Translations under genes and position numbers: made by a program
Part shown: piece by piece, positions 55,873 through 64,000 of the stretch
Layout of the letters: each line of letters opens with the position of its first letter
Numbering within the stretch: position 1 is the first letter of the stretch
The notes under the pieces: model-generated
What the model was told of the DNA's origin: nothing
Databases searched by the model: none
What the model saw: the letters and a program-made list of their open reading frames with translations, nothing else
Assembly: GCA_015680685.1 (NCBI GenBank)
Contig: MNCI01009117.1
Span: forward strand, 457,715 to 521,714
Reading direction: 5' to 3'
DNA from: Gnetum montanum
Lineage: Eukaryota; Streptophyta; Gnetopsida; Gnetales; Gnetaceae
Length of the DNA stretch: 64,000 bases

Positions 55873-56400
55873 GTTGCAACATACAATGTGCTTGCAAGAT
55901 CCTTAGTGAGTGAGAAGCAACATCCTCTATGTCTACCATGGGCCTTGGATTGGCATGAATATCGATACCCACAAATCTTAGCAGAGTTACAAGATTTGGA
56001 TGTTGAGGTTTTATGTTGACAAGAGGTCTTTCCATGGGATTTTCTATACTAATTTCAACCATACTTGGAAAATATGGGATACAAAGGTATTTATAACCAA
56101 AAAGGTTCTTGTGGAAGTTTTTGTTTTGAGCCATATAGATTATCCTATTGCAAAAATCACATGGATGGTTATGTGATCTTTTATAAAGAAGCCAAGTTTG
56201 AATTGATATAAAGATTTGAATGGAGTTTATAAAATATGATTTTTGAAATTCTATAAATTCAAATCATAGAAATGAAAGAACAATTAAGTTTTTGGAAAAA
56301 TCACATTGCCTTGGTAGGTACAATTCTACTAGTTATGGCAGAATTACAATTACTCCCATCAATTCATAAGGTTGATCAAGATCAAGAAGTATCTCACTCT
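55873..56400 (+). pseudogene. CCR4/Nocturnin/Angel-type (EEP) nuclease pseudogene fragment
   Basis: One frame from 55873 reads VATYNVLARSL, then LPWALDWHEYRYPQILAELQ, DLDVEVLC-stop-QEV, PYLENMGYKGIYNQKG, MDGYVIFYKEAKFELI, and about 50 codons later WKNHIALV. This is the order of plant CCR4-like deadenylase domains: SYNVLA, PWALxWxxRRxxLLxEI, DIxCLQEV with the catalytic Glu, GYxGxYxxR, DGCAxFY, and N-IA--V. The catalytic QE is kept, but Leu before it is a stop (TGA) and further stops follow at about 56046, 56206 and 56230. There is no intron, so it may be a processed copy. The part before YNVLA and the catalytic Asp/His part are missing. Confidence 0.74.
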
Positions 56401-56820
56401 TAACTTTAGTAATAAATATTATTATTTTATTTATTTTTTAATTTTTATTTTAATTAGATAATAAAATATCTAAGGTAATGGAAAGTTAGGAATAAATAAT
56501 TTGCCATGTCTTTACTTAGGTAACCAGATCCAAGTTGCACTTTGTGTAACCTAGGTTAGGACTGGTGATTGGTGGTTGGTAGATCTTTAATTTACCTATT
56601 GTCATTATCTTACAAAATAAAGTAGTGTTAAGAAAGTAATATTTAATTTTCCATATATTTTTCTCACATATATCTTTTTTGAAAATGCAAGAAACAAAAT
56701 TCAAGTTCAAATGAGAAATTTAATTATTAGAGCACGGGAACATAATAGAAGCACTAGAGTTGGAAAAAGATAGTGAACATGGACTTATTTGAGAATGAAT
56801 GAAACCTAAGGATGGTAGAT
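56401..56820. other. 3' internal end of G, no recognised feature
   Basis: AT-rich. A purine-rich 'gaatgaatgaaacctaaggatggtagat' precedes the 3' LTR and may be its polypurine tract. Confidence 0.4.
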
Positions 56821-57388
56821 TATCATGTCTTCATTCCCAAATGATGCTACTACATAACGAAGATGGTGCCTACTCATAATAAGTGTTATTATTATTGTAA
56901 CAATTCCTAAAAGGGCGGTTGTAATTTAGACCGAAAGGGCATATTGTAAGAATGGAAGTGTCTCTTGAGGTAATCTTTGGTGGCTTAACCTAAGGCATTT
57001 ATACTCAAGCTTAGAGTTTCTGCTAGCATGGAGTTATAGAGCTAGTATAGAAAAGTCATAGGAGTCAAATGAAGCAGGACAGGAAGTGGACTAACCATTC
57101 CTTTTGGCCAGTTGTAGGCCTAACTATGGTGGTAGTGCTAGATTGTCTCTAAGTGATAGATGCCAAAGGAAAAAGACCCCAAGGAACACTCTTAGAGCAT
57201 GATCCAGATACTCTATTCCATATTAATAAAGCATTTTTCTCTCTTTTTGCACTTTCCCTATTGTTTCCTTTACACATAATGTCAAATGTTACACATATTT
57301 GATGTTTGGTATATTTCCTTCTTATGCATAATGTCTAATATAACATATATTTGAAATTTTCTATGACATTTTGGAACAAGATGTCATA
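56821..57388 (+). repeat. 3' LTR of element G
   Basis: This is paired with 49282-49854. The first bases TATCATG and last ATGTCATA have each lost one canonical base. GCAAG follows. Confidence 0.88.
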
Positions 57389-57699
57389 GCAAGGATGAAA
57401 TATCCTTGACATTATAATTTAAAAAGGAGAATACAAAATATCATTCTAAGAGATATAATTATCATTAATCTAGCTCTTGTTCTTCTACCTTCAACACTAA
57501 GGATTCAACCTATCAAATACTATTTTTAGCTTTGGAAGACCATTCTAGAGGAGTTGGAATGGACTCCAAAAGAAGGAGCTTCTCAAGCCAAGTTTCTCTA
57601 GAAGACCTGGAACTAGGAGATCATAGAGAATGATATGGATGTTATAATGACTTTCCCAATTTTTCATTTTCCTTTTCTTTATCTTCATCATCTAGCTTT

Positions 57700-58920
57700 A
57701 AAAAAGATGAACACAGATAGGAATATAGAGCTCTACTAAAGATCTAAGATAAAAAACCTAGAGATCATTACTACAAAGTTCTAGAAGATCCTAACAGAAG
57801 ACACCATGATATAAATCCTAGTAACAATCAAGATGGAGAAAGGGACATAGATCAAATGTGGAAAAGAAGGTATAGAAGAGAGCATAGGTGAGACCATCAT
57901 GATCAAGAAAAAAGAGATAAAAAATTATGACTATGATAAATTTGATTATGAAAAATTACTATTGGTCAGTAGAAGCATGATTCAAATCAGGAAATTAGTA
58001 AGGATTATACACAGGCACTAAAGGAATATTTTCATCAAATAACTCAACATGAACAATAATCCAAAATTTAATGGATGCTAAAATTTTTATCCAAAATCAT
58101 ATTTTCAAGCCATGTATGATGTCTATGTCTTGAAAAACATTGAATGCAAGTGGTATAAGCTTAAGCACTTTTCTAGAATACTAATCAAGGAAGCCAAAAT
58201 TTGGTACAAATCATTGAATCTAGATTTAATCTAGTTGTAATCTATGATGCCTAAGCTCTTCATCAAAAAGTACTAGACCTAATCTAGTGTGTTCAATACA
58301 AGGAAGCAAACCCAATGATAGGATAAAGGGAGTCATGAATCCCTTGATGTGACCTTAGGTAGATACTATTCTCTACTTCATTGATGTCTAAGCCATGGGT
58401 TTTCATAGAAAGAGTAGATTTATCACATTATAGATGGGCTTCACAATTAAATGAGGGAGACCTTTTAGATCTATGCCCAAGGAAGGCTATCAAAATTTAG
58501 AGTCCATCAAATACAAAGGCTAATTGATCATGTGACAAAAGAAGAGAAAGAGTATAGAGAAGTTTAAGAAGAAACTAGCCCTTCACAATTAGAAGCTATG
58601 TATTTGTAACTAGGAATAAGAGACATCCCTTGATGAGGTGATCTCATAGAAGACCTTGCTGATGTAGAAATCCATCATTAAAAGAGTAGAATATATGGAT
58701 AAGTTGTGGGTTTTAATGGATGAAAATTTTACAATTACTTTAAAAATCACAAAGGAAAAGATAGAGTAGGTAAGGGTAAGAGAGCAAGATATGATAATGA
58801 ATAAGAACATGGAAATTCATAGAAATACTTATTGGAAAAAAGGGAAAGCTACAATAGTGAAAGATGTTGTAGACTTATACTTATAAAAGGATGATGGGTA
58901 TGACATTTCTAATTACAAGA
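57700..58920 (+). pseudogene. gag: Athila-like gag remnant (element I)
   Basis: With stops ignored, the frame gives an Arg/His/Asp-rich part (57740-57900). Then come NNPKFNG, YVLKNIECKWYKL, ILIKEAKIWYKSLN, GSHESLDVTLGRYYSLLH, IYHIIDGLHN and KGKATIVKDVVDLYL. Each block has its match in element D (IPRFEGG, CALQNIENEWKKL, LIKEAESWYRSL, NHEPLDAIMG-YYALLH, LCHLVDGLRH, KGKMTITDEVVDLDI). More than ten stops are present. It is an old insertion of the same family as D on the opposite strand. Confidence 0.72.
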
Positions 58921-61900
58921 TTTCAAAGGACTACTATCTAGTGATGTCACATATATAATAATATAGGGCTTATTCTTTGAATCTAAAGTTTGTGAAAAAA
59001 ATATTTAGAATATTTCCTTATCCACAAGGCAATTATTGATAGTTCTACAACCAATAATACTATCTAGGTGAGGCTCCTTGTTTGTCTCAAGACTACTATT
59101 AGTAATAGTGAAAAAATCAATAGTCATGAAGAATGCCACAACTAAGGGAGTAATGCCATTATTGCTAACTAGATTCTTATAAATACCATGTCCAATAGAA
59201 TGTTTCTCCCAGTGGTCCCATTGCCTATGCTTCTACTCACCAATGATATCCTCATGAATATCTTCAACTTATAACATCTTATGTAAAATTATCATCCTAT
59301 GCCTCTCGCTAGTCATGAAATCCATCTCAATACTCTCACACTTCTCTTTCAACTATGACACCATCACAAATGTAGGGAGAATTGCCACCATAACATTAAT
59401 AGAAGAACATCACTTGCATTATTAACATATGAATGGATGATATTTCTAGCTTTGAGTGAAAGCCTTAAAAATTTCATTTTTTGGGATGGTTCTTATGCTT
59501 GTGGAGGGAGCTAGTAGTCTTGTTAGCACACTAGTACTAGTACACGATCCATACAATGTACATATTTTTCTTACAATAATAATGCCTCCAAATCCTATGC
59601 AAAAAGTAATAGTCATCATCACTCTATAATAAGATATAAAAATATATGTTTACTCACATGTGAAATGATTGAATTAAGTCTAGGTCTCTTCTCAAGAAAT
59701 AGATGGATCCAAGAAGTCCCCTAATCTATTTGCATGTCACTAGAAATCCATCATACAAAACTCTATTGCACTCAAGTTTAAATATGAATATGATCTCATA
59801 GAAAATATATAAAGCTTGGAACCTACCACCACTTAAGAAATGAAATATCATGTTAGAACTTACAAATCAATCCATCACTATCTCTCCAGGATAGGTAGAC
59901 AATGTTATGAACACTATTGGTGGATCATCTTATCTAGTATATTTCCCTATGATTAATGTACGAAATAATAATGATGAATTCCTAATCATCATAAGAAGAA
60001 CTTGGGTTATCACCATTAATATTAAGTTGGAAATATGAGACCTCTTCTTAGAGGTTAATAATGAAATTAAACATGGCATAGTAAAGAGGTAGAAAATTCC
60101 ATGCATCATTTATGATGATAGATGATGAAGTTATATGTTGAAAGTTTGAAGTGTAAAAGAAACCATTATACTAGTACATAAAAAATTTTAAAAACAACTG
60201 TATGTATGAAAATATATCTATGCAATAGTCACAAAATAAGAAGATACCTAGTGATTAGAAAATGAAGGTTCTACATTGTCTAAAATATGTTTGGAACCAT
60301 CCAACTTGCTTATTAGTTCCTATACCAAGAAAATAAACTGAACAAAGAACTTACAAAAATACTTCCTTTACACTAATCATAAATAAGAAGAATAATAAGA
60401 TCTAAAAAATGAAATAGAAATTCTAAAAGAAAACATATATGGATTCTCGAAAATAGAAACATCTTATAGTCCAATAAGATATGTGTTTTTAAATGACTAA
60501 ATTTTGATTATCGTCAATGTTAAGTGTAAATCACTAAAGATGAAAAATAGAAAACCTATGATGTATGTGTTGTTGTGGAAATCATCACAATTGAATTCAC
60601 AAAAACCTTGTAAGAAATGAGACAAGATTTCTTTAGCTATAAAATAGTTTGAAGATGTATTCTTAAAATCAAATGGAAACTTTTGGATCAATAGAAAAAA
60701 ATCTAATAATCCAAGCCATGTTTTTTTCCAAACATAATTTAAATTTGAGTGATTAGATTATGTGGAATAGTAATTAGAGTAGAGTAATATTGCATGATGA
60801 AAAAATATATGCTTTAATGTGATATTTCTATTGTTGCATAAGGAAAAAACCTCTAAAGAGTCAATTATGTAGATCCATAAAAAAACAAAAAGCATTGGCA
60901 AGATAAAACAAAATCTAGAAAATAAAAAAAAGCATTGTTTCTATGTTAGATAAAAAAAAGATAGGAAAATCTCACAATGCTAAATACTTGTGAAATTAAA
61001 ATAAAAACAAAATAAATAAGTAGAAAAATCCTAGAAAAAAGTAGGAATTGTCTTGGAGATACAATTAGGGGACCAAAGGTGGCTGATGAGGAAATGTATT
61101 ACCTCAGCTTCTCTCTAATGCATGTGCCTATTGAAGATCTTAGCTAGAGAATAGAAACTATTATTGATGAAGAATTGATGAGATAGGGAAATTGGCTGAA
61201 TCAAATCAATGCATGGATACATATTCAATCGAAATCATTGTGAGTTGAGAGGATAACATGATGGGAATATAATGTTGTAGTAGAGAAAGCAAAAGGAGAA
61301 AACTTGAAGCTTTAAGATGGCTAAATTTGCTTAGAGGTTTAAATGCTTGGAAAAGTAATTTTTAGAAGTAGTTGTTTGAAAGTTCTCTTTCTTTCTTAAA
61401 AATGTCTAACTGATTTCTAACTCCTTCTTGACTAGGGATATGATCCTATATATAGGGCAAAAATGAGTTAAAGATTATGAAGAAATGATGCATTAGGATT
61501 CATATATCAACTTACAGAAGCTTCTAGACAAGAGGAATAACATGCATAGTTAGAAAAAATGCAAGAATGTTACTAACATAGAAAAGTCACACCTGACATC
61601 CAGAAATAAATTGACATCTGATGTCAAGAAAAAATTACTATTGAAACTGTAGATTAGGATTAATGTAGGAGATTATGTTAGATGTTGAGAACAAAATTGA
61701 TGTTGAGCTACAAGTGAGCATCGATACTAGAAACAATGATAAATGTTGAAATTAAAAGCCTATATGAAAAGAATGTTGTCATGAATGATGTGGAATGTTA
61801 GATTTGGGATATTTTGGAGATGATGACTAGAAACAACATTGTTAATAATTTAGAATATTAAAATTAGGACCTTTTGAGAAAAGCTATTAAAGATATTAAT

Positions 61901-62120
61901 GTACCTAAAATTATGACTTACATAGAAAAAGCTAAAATGCATACAACATTATCCCCTGTTAGTAGATACTACTAAAAATCTAAAGGAAAATTCATAAAAA
62001 AAAAAGAAACAATTATTGGTGTGGAGATGCTACAAATATGACAAGCTATGTACCTAAAAGAGGATTTTAAATGAAGTAGGATGATAGGTAAGAAAATTCA
62101 GGATATCATTGATACATCTA
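58921..62120. other. AT-rich decayed sequence, no recognised gene
   Basis: It may contain the rest of element I after gag, but I could not read a protease or pol. The scattered A-runs near 60930-61010 are simple sequence. Confidence 0.45.
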
Positions 62121-62124
62121 TTGT

Positions 62125-62745
62125 GGAGTTCTACATCATAAAAGTGGGGCATGTCTAAGTCCTAGGAAATATACAAAAATGTAAATAAATAACTTCCTAA
62201 CCTATTCAATTCTCTAAATCACACACTTATTAGAATAAATCAAAGCCACTTGTTTAGCGTCATTGATGTAGAACATGAGAGAAGAAAGAGGTAGACACAG
62301 ATAGAGGGATAGATGGAAGAAAAAATAGAAAACAATAAAAGCAAAAGGAAAGCATGTTAGGAAAATCACCAATACACCAATGGTGGGGTGTTGTGTCATA
62401 GAAGTGGAACATAGGTAAATCTCTAGAATTGACATTTTCCTCATATTATTCAAATTAATATTTGTATTCCTTACATCACTCTACACTCAATAGTTTGTCG
62501 TTACATTGGAATAGAGAAACTCATTTAGCCTCACTAATGTTGAATATAAAGATGAAAGGAAATAGATGAGGAGAGGGAATGCGAGAAATAAAAGAAAAAT
62601 GTAGGACAAGAGAGTAGAAATTATTGTATACAAAAATTAAAAAAAATAAAGAGGAGAGAATATGATATCTTCCATACACTTGTCATAAGGATGGTGTTAT
62701 GTCATAGAACTATGACATGAATAAATTTTATACACTGTATGATAA
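62125..62745. repeat. Tandem repeat of about 250-310 bp, 2-3 units
   Basis: The motif 'gtcatagaagtggaacatagrtaaat' recurs near 62141, 62394 and 62702, each followed by an AT-rich stretch and then 'agaatgaaaggaaaatag'-type purine-rich sequence. Similarity is patchy, so the array is old. Confidence 0.55.
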
Positions 62746-63156
62746 AAAATAATGTCATATATAGTATTGAAATAGTAATCGCTGCATATTCCACTTAATA
62801 GTATGCTTGGTCACATCCTCATATGAAGTAATAAGATATTTAATCACTTAAAAACCTCACTAATTATGCTAAGTACTTAGAGCATAATGGAATAGGTAGA
62901 ATAAGGATGTATGATGATAATAGTTAAAGAGACATAGTAGAATATGAGATTGAGAAAGGGATTAAGAAATTAAAAGTAGGATAAAAGAAACATAATTTAA
63001 AGAAAACTTATTATCTTAACGTAATATTTATATTATCATAGTATAAAAATATTGATTTAGGATAAGCTACCATTGGGAGAACACACGTTTAGTCTTAACT
63101 AGCTAGTAGGTTTAATGCAATAATAGAATATTTGATTACAAGTAGTAGCATTTCAA

Positions 63157-63235
63157 AAATGTTCTATTAATAGGATCTAGAAATTTGTATTCTATTAATA
63201 GGATCTAGAAATTGGTGTCCTATTAATAGGATATA
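63157..63235. repeat. 28-bp tandem repeat, three units
   Basis: Units of 'ctattaataggatctagaaa' plus 8 bases. The core attaataggat is unchanged in all three. Confidence 0.85.
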
Positions 63236-63720
63236 ATGTGGGTGTCATTATGTAGAGATTGAACCACTAGGAAAGGACCCTTCTAGTTTGAATAGAACTT
63301 TGTATCTCTAAAGTTAAGAAAATTATAAAGAACTAGGTCACATTCATGAATCTTGAAGATTTTGATGTGTAGAATGATGATGTTAAATGTCTTTTTGATG
63401 CTAATGTAAATTATTTACAGCATATTGATGTTATTCTTGGAGAATATCTAACTCAATGCATTGCATGTTCTTATTATCTTGATCTAAGCACTAATCATGT
63501 AGAGAAACATAGAGGGATGAGCTATGAAGCTTAATTGGCAAGGCTACCTTAGAACCATAGGTTAAATGATATGACATACAATTAATGGATGTACAGAAAA
63601 TAGTGTGATAGACCTAAATATCATGAGGTAGCTAGATGTGCCAATTATGTTGGGTTTTATTAACCATGCTATGGAGAAAATGGATGAGAGTCTTATTAGT
63701 AGATTCATATTGACTATTGG
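63236..63720. other. AT-rich sequence, no recognised feature
   Basis: Some text (63370-63700) reads like retroelement coding debris, but no domain can be named. Confidence 0.35.
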
Positions 63721-64000
63721 ATTGAGGGTAGTAAGGTGAAGAAAATAATTGGGTGATATGGTAAGGAAAAAAAAAAAATTAGCTAACGCCTTACTTTTAA
63801 ACTAAGATCTATAATTAGTAACAATNTACAAGGTCTTGTTTTATCTCTCAATTCATTCTTAATCATATTACAACTCATTTCAGTATACCTCTTTGAATTG
63901 TTACTAATAATAGATCTTAGTTTAAAAGTAAGGAGTTAGCTAATTTTTTGTTTTTCTTACCATATCACCCAATTATTTTCTTCACCTTACTACCCTCAAT
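63721..64000. repeat. Near-perfect inverted repeat, arms 63721-63825 and 63897-64000
   Basis: The two arms of about 105 bases are reverse complements with only about five differences, around a 71-base loop whose first base is the n at 63826. The right arm reaches the window edge, so the real repeat may be longer. It could be a fold-back element or an assembly artefact at the gap. Confidence 0.85.

Larger units (their letters stand above)
49282..57388 (+). mobile_element. Element G: LTR element without recognised pol, about 8.1 kb
   Basis: LTRs 49282-49854 and 56821-57388 are homologous, and GCAAG flanks both outer ends (49277-49281 and 57389-57393). A methionine-tRNA-like primer site follows the left LTR. 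The internal part has no gag or pol I can read. It holds a B-box-like motif with a T-run (50610-50640), a 45-bp minisatellite, an LTR pair H and a CCR4-type pseudogene. It may be a LARD-type or gene-carrying element. Confidence 0.82.

Noticed and set aside
55872-55876. GGTTG as the target duplication of element H
   Set aside because: The five bases before the left LTR are TTATT; no match.

Overview
The window looks like a stretch of a large, repeat-rich plant nuclear genome. The evidence is nested plant-type LTR retrotransposons (Ty3/gypsy Tat-like and Athila-like, Ty1/copia), heavily decayed by C/T and G/A changes, one plant LINE tail, and no intact host gene, rRNA or tRNA. A gymnosperm or another large-genome seed plant is my inference; no sequence here fixes the species. 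Five single 'n' positions (2250, 6476, 14117, 55005, 63826) look like collapsed assembly gaps.

Layout. Element A (+ strand, 3' end only) covers 1-2543: a 3' internal region, a polypurine tract and a 1.8 kb LTR. A is inserted in the gag of element B, so B resumes at 2544 in mid-gag and runs through protease, an antisense gene remnant and a 3' LTR to 7826. After about 150 bp of host repeat comes element C (7987-26913, - strand, 5-bp target duplication GAAGA). C has a 3' LTR, pol (11543-14740), a large antisense gene on the + strand (15694-20365), gag-protease (20868-24693), a primer binding site and a 5' LTR. The host repeat then resumes. F (about 30240-33819) is a decayed gypsy element. E (33820-46597, - strand) is a copia element with gag only, and it is interrupted by D (35767-42789, - strand, duplication ACTTG), an Athila-like element with gag and protease but no pol. 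A LINE tail lies at about 47.5 kb. G (49282-57388, + strand, duplication GCAAG) encloses a 45-bp minisatellite, a small LTR pair H and a pseudogene of a CCR4/Nocturnin/Angel-type nuclease. Athila-like gag debris (57.7-58.9 kb), AT-rich sequence with short tandem repeats, and a near-perfect inverted repeat end the window.

The most unusual object is the antisense gene of element C. It has its own TATA box, eight inferred exons and seven GT-AG introns whose junctions all keep one reading frame. It lies head-to-head against pol, between protease and reverse transcriptase. Its first part resembles the plant FCP1-like (NIF) HAD phosphatase fold, with degenerate active-site motifs. Its second part resembles the extra proteins of Tat-lineage retrotransposons. 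Its tail is acidic and coiled-coil-like. The 3' half of the same antisense gene is recognisable in the diverged element B, so it is an inherited component of this lineage rather than a chance insertion. In its present copy it is broken by stops and one frameshift.

The elements probably relied on one another. A, B and C share the same polypurine tract and the same first nine LTR bases although B lacks pol, which suggests B was mobilised in trans by a C-like relative. The A and C LTRs also share an array of 22-42 nt palindromes upstream of the TATA box that no standard element feature explains.
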